In this document: positions 57,388 through 64,000 of the stretch, piece after piece
Numbering within the stretch: the first letter of the stretch is position 1
How the letters are laid out: every line of letters starts with the position of its first letter
Position numbers and translations under genes: made by a program
Assembly: GCF_041080655.1 (NCBI RefSeq)
Contig: NZ_CP163525.1
Span: 3,782,001-3,846,000, forward strand
Origin: Streptomyces sp. CG4
Lineage (GTDB): Bacteria > Actinomycetota > Actinomycetes > Streptomycetales > Streptomycetaceae
Length of the DNA: 64,000 nt
Reading direction: 5' to 3'
The notes under the pieces: model-generated
What the model was told of the DNA's origin: nothing
What the model saw: the letters and a program-made list of their open reading frames with translations, nothing else
Database searches by the model: none

Positions 57388-58749
57388 CTACTGCGTGCAC
57401 CCCGTCCGTCCGGACGCCAGCGTCGCGCAGGCCTTGGCCTGGGCCGCGTCCTGGACGGCGACCATCGGGGTGTAGGCGATGGTGTCGCCGACGCCGCTGG
57501 TCCGGCCCGTCTGGCGGACCCGGCCGGCGGAGACCTGGACCGTGTCGCCCTGGGCGGCGCCGGTGATGCGGCCCCAGGCGGTGCCGCAGGCCTTGCTGTA
57601 GCGGACCTCCAGGGTGGTGGTGCCGATGGCGGCGGTCCGGGCGGTGGTCACCAGGTCGCCGCTGCACCCCATGGCCTCGGCGTCCTTGCCGTCGCAGGCG
57701 GAGCCGGTGCACTTGACGCCGGGCGGCGGGCTCGCCTGGGTCGCACTCGGCGAGGGCTTGGCGGCGCTCTCGTGCCGCGCACCGCTCCGGTCGGTGAAGT
57801 AGAAGACGGCGGCGATGACGACGAGCACGCCGACGAGCCCCGCGACGAACATGATCACCCGCTGCCGGCCGCCGCTCCCCCGGGCCGGTGTGCCCCCGGC
57901 GGGCCCGGCCGCCGGCGGTTGTCCGTCGTACGGGTTCGGGGTGTTCGGCGGCCGGCCGGGACGGTCGGGCGAGGCGGCGGGCCGGGCACCGTCCGCGGCC
58001 CCGTCACCGTCACCGTCACCGGCACGCGCGGCCGCCCCGCTGCCCGTGCCCGCGGCTGCGCCGCCGACGGGGCGCGCGCTCGCCTGGGACGGGCCCTGAT
58101 ATCCGGCCAGGCCCCAGGAGTTGCTGTCGCCCGAGGTCCCGGCACCGTCCCGGTCGGCCGCAGCGCGGCCCGCGCCCTCGCGGGCGTCGGCGTCGGGGGC
58201 CGTCGGCTGAGGGGGAATCGTCGGGGAGACACCGGCCGGGCCGGCGATCCCCGTGGTCGCACCGATTCCGCCGCCCGTACGACCCGACGAGCCCCCGCCG
58301 GTACGTCCGGAGGGCCCGGGGCTCGTACGGCCCAAGGGTCCGGCGCCCGTACGACCGGACGAGTCGGCGCTCGTACGGCCGGACGGCCCCCCGGTGGCCT
58401 CCGCCGCCCCGAACTCCCCGAGCGCGGCGCGCGCCTGGGAGATGCGGATCGCCTCCATGGTGCGGTCGTGCCGCATCTCCGCCCGGCTCCAGGCGCGTTC
58501 GGCCAGCTCCCACATCGTGGTCAGATGCACCGGATTGGTGCCGGTGACCTCGGCGAGCGCGACGATCGCGCCCTTGGGCGCGAGAAGCCGGCCGCCCAGA
58601 TAACGCTCCCAGGACGTCTTGCTGTAGCCCGTGCGGTCGGCGAGTGCCGCGACGCTCAGGCCGCCGCGGTCCACGAGCCGGCGTACCTGGCTGACGAACT
58701 CCTTGATCTGCGGGTCCAGATCATCGGGCAGGTCCTTCCAGCGAGGCAT
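57388..58749 (-). CDS. XRE-family membrane regulator with DUF2690 C-terminal domain
   Basis: The 453-residue protein has an N-terminal helix-turn-helix (about 15-75; LSVAALADRTGYSKTSWERY), a long Pro/Gly/Ser linker that includes five SGRT-type repeats of 8 residues (24-nt DNA period, 58277-58376), one membrane helix (IMFVAGLVGVLVVIAAVFYF, about 315) and an outer DUF2690 domain with conserved Cys (GSACDGKDAEAMGCSGDLVT, YSKACGTAWGRI). It could sense envelope conditions and act on DNA at the membrane. ATG 58749 has GAGGGGGAA upstream. Confidence 0.88.
   Translation of the reverse strand: MPRWKDLPDDLDPQIKEFVSQVRRLVDRGGLSVAALADRTGYSKTSWERYLGGRLLAPKGAIVALAEVTGTNPVHLTTMWELAERAWSRAEMRHDRTMEAIRISQARAALGEFGAAEATGGPSGRTSADSSGRTGAGPLGRTSPGPSGRTGGGSSGRTGGGIGATTGIAGPAGVSPTIPPQPTAPDADAREGAGRAAADRDGAGTSGDSNSWGLAGYQGPSQASARPVGGAAAGTGSGAAARAGDGDGDGAADGARPAASPDRPGRPPNTPNPYDGQPPAAGPAGGTPARGSGGRQRVIMFVAGLVGVLVVIAAVFYFTDRSGARHESAAKPSPSATQASPPPGVKCTGSACDGKDAEAMGCSGDLVTTARTAAIGTTTLEVRYSKACGTAWGRITGAAQGDTVQVSAGRVRQTGRTSGVGDTIAYTPMVAVQDAAQAKACATLASGRTGCTQ
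58277..58376. repeat. 24-bp coding minisatellite in the XRE/DUF2690 gene
   Basis: The GTAC core recurs every 24 bp at 58277, 58301, 58325, 58349 and 58373, encoding the SGRT repeats of the linker. Copy number is likely to vary between strains. Confidence 0.7.
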
Positions 58750-59086
58750 GGATTCCCCCTCTTCCCCCGGTTTCAATGCTCTTGGTCTCGCTCTTGGTCT
58801 CGCGCCCGGCCCCCGGCCCGTCCCCGCGTTCCGGTACCCGTGCTGGCTACCCACAGGGATGCGCTGCCTAAGGATCCCAGTTCCCGGAGTGGGGGCGCAC
58901 GGGTGCATCGACGGGGGCGCGCGGGCACCGCAGCGGAACGGTCACTTCCGTGCCACAGCGCAAGAACAGGCGTTGACCAGGCAGTTCACAGGGCGAAGGC
59001 TGATTCCGGGCGGCGGTTCGTCCTTCCTCGGGGGAGAGGACGAACCGCCGTTCAGCGCGGGCGCCGCTGCGTGGTCGCGGGCACCG

Positions 59087-59584
59087 CTACCTGTTGCTGC
59101 TGATCGTGAAGTGCAAGGTGCCCTTCAGGAACGGGATCACGAGCCACGGCTTGGGCTGGGCCATCATCGCGAGCAGGACGATCGCGAGGCCGAGGATGCC
59201 GTAGGTGACGATGTCCGTGAACCGGGAGCGGACGGCGAGCATGCCGACGCTCGGCAGGGTCCAGCGCATGACCGCGCCGGCCAGCAGGGCGGCGCCGATC
59301 AGCAGGGTGCCGAAGCGGAACATGTCGAGCGCGGTCAGCAGCAGGCCGAGCGCGACCGCGCCGAGCACGACGAGCAGGGGCCACTGCCGCGCCGGGGCCG
59401 GGGCGTCGCGGCCCGCGGCCCGGCCGCCGCCCTCCGGCCGGGCGGTGTCCCGGGTGATCCGCGGGAAGCGGCGGGTGGGCCGCTGGAGCTCCTCCGCACC
59501 GTGCCGCGTATTACCGCGGGTGACCGCTCCCGCGCCCTGCGCTCCGCGGGTGACCGCCCCCGCGCGGGCGTCCTCAGCCGGCAC
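59087..59584 (-). CDS. DUF3017 membrane protein
   Basis: The 165-residue protein has a basic, polar N-terminus of about 65 residues and three membrane helices (about 68-87, 90-108, 122-142), with the DUF3017 family pattern RQWPLLVVLGAVALGLLLTA and FTDIVTYGILGLAIVLLAMM. The function is unknown. GTG 59584 overlaps the end of folD by 11 bp, and the folD-DUF3017 pairing is conserved in actinobacteria, so they are cotranscribed. Confidence 0.9.
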   Translation of the reverse strand: MPAEDARAGAVTRGAQGAGAVTRGNTRHGAEELQRPTRRFPRITRDTARPEGGGRAAGRDAPAPARQWPLLVVLGAVALGLLLTALDMFRFGTLLIGAALLAGAVMRWTLPSVGMLAVRSRFTDIVTYGILGLAIVLLAMMAQPKPWLVIPFLKGTLHFTISSNR

Positions 59585-60428
59585 TGCGCTCCGCCGCCTC
59601 GACCACGTTGACCAGCAGCTGCGCCCGGGTCATCGGGCCGACACCGCCGGGGTTCGGAGAGATCCAGGCCGCCACCTCGGTCACGTCCGGGTGCACATCG
59701 CCGACGATCTTGCCCTCGGCATTGCGCGAGACACCGACGTCCAGCACGGCGGCGCCCGGCTTGACGTCCTCGGCGCGGATCAGATGCGGGACGCCGGCCG
59801 CCGCGATGATGATGTCGGCCCGCTTCAGGTGGGCGGACAGATCGCGGGTGCCGGTGTGGCACTGGGTCACGGTGGCGTTCTCGCTGCGCCGGGTGAGCAG
59901 CAGCGGCATCGGCCGCCCGATGGTCACGCCGCGCCCGACGACCACGACCTCGGCGCCCTTGATCTCCACGCCGTGCCGGCGCAGCAGGGTCAGGATGCCG
60001 TTCGGGGTGCAGGGCAGCGGCGCGGGCTCGTTCAGCACCAGCCGCCCGAGGTTCATCGGGTGCAGCCCGTCGGCGTCCTTGGCCGGGTCCATCAGCTCCA
60101 GGACGCGGTTCTCGTCGATGCCCTTGGGCAGCGGCAGCTGGACGATGTAGCCGGTGCAGGCCGGGTCCTCGTTCAGCTCGCGGACGACGGCCTCGATCTC
60201 TTCCTGGGTCGCCGTGGCGGGCAGTTCACGCTGGATGGAGGCGATGCCGACCTGCGCGCAGTCGCGGTGTTTGCCGGCGACGTACTTCTGGCTGCCGGGG
60301 TCGTCCCCGACCAGGATCGTGCCGAGGCCGGGCGTGACGCCCTTCTCCTTCAGCGCCGCCACGCGGGCGGTCAGATCGGACTTGATCGCGGCTGCGGTGG
60401 CCTTGCCATCGAGAATCTGGGCGGTCAT
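59574..60428 (-). CDS. folD: Bifunctional methylene-THF dehydrogenase / methenyl-THF cyclohydrolase
   Basis: The 284-residue protein has the active-site Lys in SQKYVAGKHRDCAQVGI, GYIVQLPLPKGIDENRVLEL, VVVVGRGVTIGRPMPLLL of the NADP site and the C-terminal VGPMTRAQLLVNVVEAAE. It converts 5,10-methylene-THF to 10-formyl-THF in one-carbon metabolism, with glyA elsewhere in this window supplying methylene-THF. ATG 60428 has GAGGATGGG upstream; the open frame continues further, but without a better start. Confidence 0.97.
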   Translation of the reverse strand: MTAQILDGKATAAAIKSDLTARVAALKEKGVTPGLGTILVGDDPGSQKYVAGKHRDCAQVGIASIQRELPATATQEEIEAVVRELNEDPACTGYIVQLPLPKGIDENRVLELMDPAKDADGLHPMNLGRLVLNEPAPLPCTPNGILTLLRRHGVEIKGAEVVVVGRGVTIGRPMPLLLTRRSENATVTQCHTGTRDLSAHLKRADIIIAAAGVPHLIRAEDVKPGAAVLDVGVSRNAEGKIVGDVHPDVTEVAAWISPNPGGVGPMTRAQLLVNVVEAAERSAG

Positions 60429-60512
60429 GTTCCCATCCTCGCGGATGACCGGGCCACGGTTCCAATCCGGGTGCCCCGACGCCGCACCCCCATGTCGGCG
60501 AATGATCGATGA

Positions 60513-60530
60513 TGTTGCACTTGCACAACA
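60513..60530. promoter_or_regulatory. Inverted repeat between folD and the next gene
   Basis: TGTTG (60513-60517) and CAACA (60526-60530) flank CACTTGCA, a possible operator in the 263-bp divergent region. Nothing else is clear in that region. Confidence 0.3.
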
Positions 60531-60691
60531 CCTGCGGCTTCCGGCTGGACAAGTCGGTAACCGGTCAAGAACCATGAGCAGCACAGTGCAGCGGGCAGCT
60601 CAAGGGGGGACGGACCGCATCTGTAGAAACTCTCCTCCGTGCAGTGCCGCGCCTCGTCCCCAGCACTCGAACCAACGGAGGAAAGACCGCC

Positions 60692-61258
60692 ATGAGCTTC
60701 GGCGACCCGAACAACCCGTACGGCCCGCCGCAGGGCCAGCAGCAGGCCTACGGCTACCCGCAGGGCCAGCAGCCGGGGTACGGCTACCCCCAGGCGCCGC
60801 CCGTCCAGCAGCCGTACGGTGTCGGCGCCCCGATGGCCGCCATGCCGGGCAACGTCAGCGCGGCCCGCGTGATGCTCTGGGTGATCGTCGGCCTCCAGGT
60901 GATCGGTGTGGCGCTGTTCGCGTTCTACGCGGCGGTCGTGAACCACGCGAAGAACGACAGCAGGCTGCAGGACGACTCCTCCTTCCAGCGGGTCGCCGAC
61001 TACGGCACCGGCGTGCTGCTGGCCATGGCGGTGTTCGCGCTCGCCTGGGGCGTGTTCGCGGCCGTGCTGGCGGCGAAGTTCAACACCGGCGGCAACGGCG
61101 TCCGCGTCACCGTCCTGGTGTTCGGCATCATCACCGCGGTCCTCGGTCTGTACCCGTTCGTCGTCGTGGGCCTCGTCCACACGGTGCTGGCCATCCTGAT
61201 CGCCTGCTTCGTGGGCGGCTCCGGCGGCAAGGCCTGGTTCAACCGCGCGCGCTACTGA
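60692..61258 (+). CDS. Small four-helix membrane protein with Pro/Gln/Tyr-rich N-terminus
   Basis: The 188-residue protein starts with a repetitive cytoplasmic segment (YGPPQGQQQAYGYPQGQQPG, a 13-residue repeat), followed by about four membrane helices (about 57-80, 103-127, 137-155, 157-176). The family is not firmly recognised; it resembles DUF4190-like actinobacterial proteins. ATG 60692 has GGAGGAAAG 7 nt upstream. It is divergent from folD. Confidence 0.85.
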   Translation: MSFGDPNNPYGPPQGQQQAYGYPQGQQPGYGYPQAPPVQQPYGVGAPMAAMPGNVSAARVMLWVIVGLQVIGVALFAFYAAVVNHAKNDSRLQDDSSFQRVADYGTGVLLAMAVFALAWGVFAAVLAAKFNTGGNGVRVTVLVFGIITAVLGLYPFVVVGLVHTVLAILIACFVGGSGGKAWFNRARY

Positions 61259-61407
61259 CCCCGCCGCGCGACAGAACAGTTCGCGCCATTCCCGGTCGAG
61301 GGCCGTGTCTCACCCGTCCAGGGGAGGCACGGCCCGGGTGTCTCCCCCTACTCTGACTGGCGTAGCCGTACCGGCCGGGGTGGCCGTCAGGCTCGGGGAG
61401 ACGCACC

Positions 61408-62157
61408 TTGTACAGCATCATCGTCGTACCTCCGCCTACCCCGGAGGACCGACCGCAGCGCAGCCAGATCCAGCTCGCCCCCGGCGAGCGCCTCACCTTC
61501 GGGCGGGCCTCCGGCAATGATCTGACGATCCCGCACGACGGGGTCTCGCGCCGGGCGGGCGAGCTGAGCGCGCAGGGCGCGTTCTGGATACTGAGCAACC
61601 TGTCCGCGCACCAGACGTACGTCGTGGAGAACCCGGAAGGCGCCGGCGAGCACATCAAGGTCGGCCCGGGCCGGCTGGAGGCGCCCATCCCGTTCGAGTT
61701 CTCGCGGATCGTGCTGCCCGCCGCCGGTGATCTGCTGACGATCGAGGTGTGGGCGCCGCGCCACGACTATCTGCGCGACGGCGGCGGGCCCGACGGCGAG
61801 CCCACCGCCCCGGCCTTCTCCGTCGACCGCACCAAGCGCTACTTCGCCGTCCTGGCCGCCCTGTGCGAACCCCGGCTGCGCGGCGACCCGCACGCCCCGC
61901 TGCCCACCGTCGACCAGGTCGTCGACCGGCTGCGCCCCGCCTGGCCGGCCGCCTCGCGCACCTCGGTGCAGTGGAACATCGACTACCTGGCCGTGAAGCT
62001 GCGGCTCAAGCCCGGCCCGGACACCGCGGACACCGGTCCCCGCCTCAACGGCAAGAAGGAGTCCCTGGTCTCCCTGGCGCTCCGCTTCGACCTGGTGCGG
62101 GAGGACGATCTGGTCGTGCTGTCCGAGACCGGGTCCCCGAGCCGGACGGCCCGATGA
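61408..62157 (+). CDS. FHA-domain protein with C-terminal HTH-like region
   Basis: The 249-residue protein has an FHA domain (about 20-115; LTFGRASGNDLTIPHDGVSR, with Arg, Ser and His positions for phosphothreonine binding) and a C-terminal winged-helix-like region (DRTKRYFAVLAALCEPRLRG, VQWNIDYLAVKLRLKPG). TTG 61408 has GGGGAG 7 nt upstream and is the best start. Its stop overlaps the kinase start (ATGA), so it is probably a substrate or adaptor of that kinase; this is inference from coupling. Confidence 0.88.
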   Translation: MYSIIVVPPPTPEDRPQRSQIQLAPGERLTFGRASGNDLTIPHDGVSRRAGELSAQGAFWILSNLSAHQTYVVENPEGAGEHIKVGPGRLEAPIPFEFSRIVLPAAGDLLTIEVWAPRHDYLRDGGGPDGEPTAPAFSVDRTKRYFAVLAALCEPRLRGDPHAPLPTVDQVVDRLRPAWPAASRTSVQWNIDYLAVKLRLKPGPDTADTGPRLNGKKESLVSLALRFDLVREDDLVVLSETGSPSRTAR

Positions 62158-63692
62158 CCGAGCCGTACGCCGTGCCGGTGCCCAAGGGCTACCGGGTCGG
62201 CGACTGGGAGGTGCGCGAGCCGATCGCGACGGGGGCCTTCGGCAGCGTGTACACGGGCCGGCGCACCGGCGCCTCCGCGGAGCTGCCCGGCACCGCCGCG
62301 CTCAAGTTCCTGCCCACCGGCACCGGCACCCCGCGTCAACTGACCCATCTGCGCGAACTCATCGAGCGCGAGGTCGGCCTGCACCGCAGGCTCAGCCGGC
62401 CGCGGCTGATCCGGATGTACGAGACCCTCGTCGTCGACGACCAGGCCCGCCCGGAACTCGACGGCGCCACCGTCCTCGTACTGGAGAAGGCGGAAGGCTC
62501 CGTGTCCGCCCTGCTCGCCGCCTCGCCCCGCCCGGCGGGCGGGCCCGCCCTGCTCGCGCAGATCTGCGAGGGCCTGGCTCAGCTGCACCACGCCGGCTGG
62601 GTGCACGGTGACCTGAAACCGGCCAACGTGCTGCTGATGAAGGACGGTTCGGCGCGGCTGACGGACTTCAACATGGCGGCGGAGCTGGAGGGCACGCACG
62701 CGTACACGCCCGCCTTCTCCACGCCCGACTACACACCCCCCGAACTCCTCTGGTCGGAGATCGGCGAACGCGGCCGTCGTATCCGCCCGTCGGCGGACGT
62801 GTGGGCCTTCGGTGTCCTCGCGCATCTGGTCCTGACGGACTCCTATCCCCTCCCCGGCGGCACCCCGACCGCCCGCCGCGACGCGGCCGCCGCCTATGCG
62901 CGCGGCACCGACGAACTGCGTCTGTCGCCCGAACTGCCGGACGTCTGGCGGGAGATCGTGCGCGACTGTCTGGCCCGTACGCATGCCGACCGGATCGGCA
63001 CGGACGCACTGCTGCGCCGTGTCGAGGCGGCGGCCGGCACGGGTCGCTCGCCGCGGCTGCCCCGGTCCCTGCTGCCGCGCCGGCGCCGGACGGCGGTGGC
63101 CGTGGGCTCGGCGATCGCCACCGTGGCCATGGCGACACTCGGCTACGCCCTCAGCGACTGGGCCGGCACCGCCGGCGCCGGGCATTCGGCCGCCGCCTAC
63201 GGCGCCTCCGACCTCCGCACGGACCAGGGCATCCCGGTGCAGTACCGCCGGCTGATCGTCGACTCGGCCCACGCATGCCTCCAACGAGAAGTGACCCCGG
63301 CGCTCATCGCGGCGATGCTGAAGACGGAGAGCAACTTCGACCCCGATCTCTCGGACCCTTCGGTGCCGGGCGGGGGCGAGTACGGCATCGCCCGCTGGAC
63401 CCCGGGCGTGCTGCGCTGGTGGATCCGCGCGGACGGTGTCCCCGCCTCCGCGACCCCCACCCCGCCCCTGTCCCCCGCCGTCTCCATCCCGGCGATGGGC
63501 CGCTACCTCTGCTCCATCGACCCACGTCTGAAGACCTCCCTGAAGGGCGACCGCCGCATCCTGCTCGCCGCCTCCTACCGGACGTCGTACGAGAAGGTGA
63601 ACGACACGGGCGGAGTTCCCCCGAAGTACCGCGACTACTGCGCCCGCGTCGCTCACTACCTCAAGGAGTACACCCCGCCGGGAAAGACGTGA
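62154..63692 (+). CDS. Transmembrane Ser/Thr protein kinase with lysozyme/SLT-like outer domain
   Basis: Residues about 15-290 form a Hanks-type kinase: Gly loop IATGAFGSVYTG, Lys in AALKFLPTG, catalytic loop VHGDLKPANVLL (HGD in place of HRD), and activation start LTDFNMAAEL, where DFN replaces DFG. A membrane helix (about 317-336) follows, then an outer domain of about 170 residues resembling a lytic transglycosylase: EVTPALIAAMLKTESNFDP with a candidate catalytic Glu, and EYGIARWTPGVLRWWIRADG. This may link envelope (peptidoglycan) state to intracellular phosphorylation. ATG 62154 overlaps the FHA stop. The DFN change may affect Mg binding, so activity needs proof. Confidence 0.93.
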   Translation: MTEPYAVPVPKGYRVGDWEVREPIATGAFGSVYTGRRTGASAELPGTAALKFLPTGTGTPRQLTHLRELIEREVGLHRRLSRPRLIRMYETLVVDDQARPELDGATVLVLEKAEGSVSALLAASPRPAGGPALLAQICEGLAQLHHAGWVHGDLKPANVLLMKDGSARLTDFNMAAELEGTHAYTPAFSTPDYTPPELLWSEIGERGRRIRPSADVWAFGVLAHLVLTDSYPLPGGTPTARRDAAAAYARGTDELRLSPELPDVWREIVRDCLARTHADRIGTDALLRRVEAAAGTGRSPRLPRSLLPRRRRTAVAVGSAIATVAMATLGYALSDWAGTAGAGHSAAAYGASDLRTDQGIPVQYRRLIVDSAHACLQREVTPALIAAMLKTESNFDPDLSDPSVPGGGEYGIARWTPGVLRWWIRADGVPASATPTPPLSPAVSIPAMGRYLCSIDPRLKTSLKGDRRILLAASYRTSYEKVNDTGGVPPKYRDYCARVAHYLKEYTPPGKT

Positions 63693-63819
63693 CCCTGAGA
63701 GTTCCGAGGTACCGGCGGACGGGATACGGCGGCACGGTGGGACCACTCCGCCATGCGGTCCGGAACGTCACGGGGGCCGGGGCGGAGCGACCGACACCAC
63801 TCGTTCACATGGGGGAATC

Positions 63820-64000
63820 GTGAACATCGCCAAGCCCGCCGCGCTGCTCGTCGCGGCCACCGCCCTGCTCGCCGGCTCCACGGTGGCGGCCACCGCCGCC
63901 ACACCCGACGGCGTCCGGGTCACCGGCGTCCAGCAGGTGGCCGACCAGGTGCTCGCAGGGCACCCGAAGCCGCTGTCGGCCACCTCCGACCAGGTCCGGT
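63820..64000 (+). CDS. Secreted protein, N-terminal part only
   Basis: The frame runs off the window after 60 codons. It begins with a Sec-type signal (MNIAKPAALLVAATALLAGS, probable cleavage after VAATAA), then TPDGVRVTGVQQVADQVL. GTG 63820 has GGGGGAA at suitable spacing. Too little is visible to name a family. Confidence 0.75.
   Translation, partial: MNIAKPAALLVAATALLAGSTVAATAATPDGVRVTGVQQVADQVLAGHPKPLSATSDQVR

Noticed and set aside
1..64000. Search by eye for tRNA, rRNA, CRISPR arrays and insertion sequences
   Set aside because: No tRNA T-loop pattern in a cloverleaf context, no regularly spaced CRISPR repeats, and no transposase motifs were found. A tRNAscan/Infernal run would be decisive.

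Overview
The window is high-GC actinobacterial chromosome, almost certainly Streptomyces. Third codon positions are strongly G/C, many starts are GTG, Streptomyces-type intergenic hairpin repeats occur, and the gene content is typical of the genus (sdhCDAB, mdh, folD, glyA, trpS, a SCO4848-family membrane protein, DprE2, DUF3017). From memory, the gene order largely follows the S. coelicolor SCO4869 to SCO4819 stretch in reverse; no alignment was run.

Left end (1-6 kb): the 3' part of an FAD monooxygenase, a Uma2-type nuclease gene, a B12-dependent acyl-CoA mutase large subunit and a lipoprotein L,D-transpeptidase. They are followed by a translationally coupled pair, an ECF-like sigma factor and a single-pass membrane partner. 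A paralogous copy of that pair lies at 15.9-17.6 kb. The 10 kb between the two copies (6.1-15.9 kb) looks like accessory DNA. It holds a Tat-exported GH1-like protein with a TTA codon and no acid/base glutamate, then an ImmA/IrrE metallopeptidase, a seven-helix MAB_1171c/DUF6545-type membrane protein, a cytochrome P450 and a multi-HTH XRE regulator, then a large secreted FG-GAP repeat protein. The control regions of the peptidase/P450/XRE group are rich in palindromes and tandem repeats.

Middle (17.7-42 kb): two unknown small proteins, a GH20 hexosaminidase, a degenerate OHCU-decarboxylase-like gene, the succinate dehydrogenase operon with a very strong terminator, VOC and TetR genes, a solute-binding protein, envelope genes (D-Ala-D-Ala carboxypeptidase, YihY, DprE2), a 2H phosphoesterase, trpS, glyA, rocD, two membrane proteins, and a MocR regulator divergent from a coupled CMD-CMD-PEP-mutase-like operon. 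About ten genes here appear to be transcribed as leaderless mRNAs, with a TANNNT box 6-8 nt before the start codon.

Right part (42-64 kb): a five-gene choline/glycine-betaine operon (aldehyde dehydrogenase, GMC oxidoreductase, ATPase, fused double permease, binding lipoprotein), a MarR gene, and a LysR gene divergent from a drug-efflux MFS gene. Next comes the most unusual locus: a Trypco1 (CU044_2847-like) protein coupled by a GTGA overlap to a caspase-Hsp70 fusion whose reading frame is broken near the end of the Hsp70 ATPase domain. Such gene pairs are predicted conflict or programmed-death systems. The end of the window has mdh, an XRE/DUF2690 membrane regulator, DUF3017-folD, a small membrane protein, and an FHA protein coupled to a Ser/Thr kinase whose outer domain resembles a lytic transglycosylase, then the start of a secreted protein.
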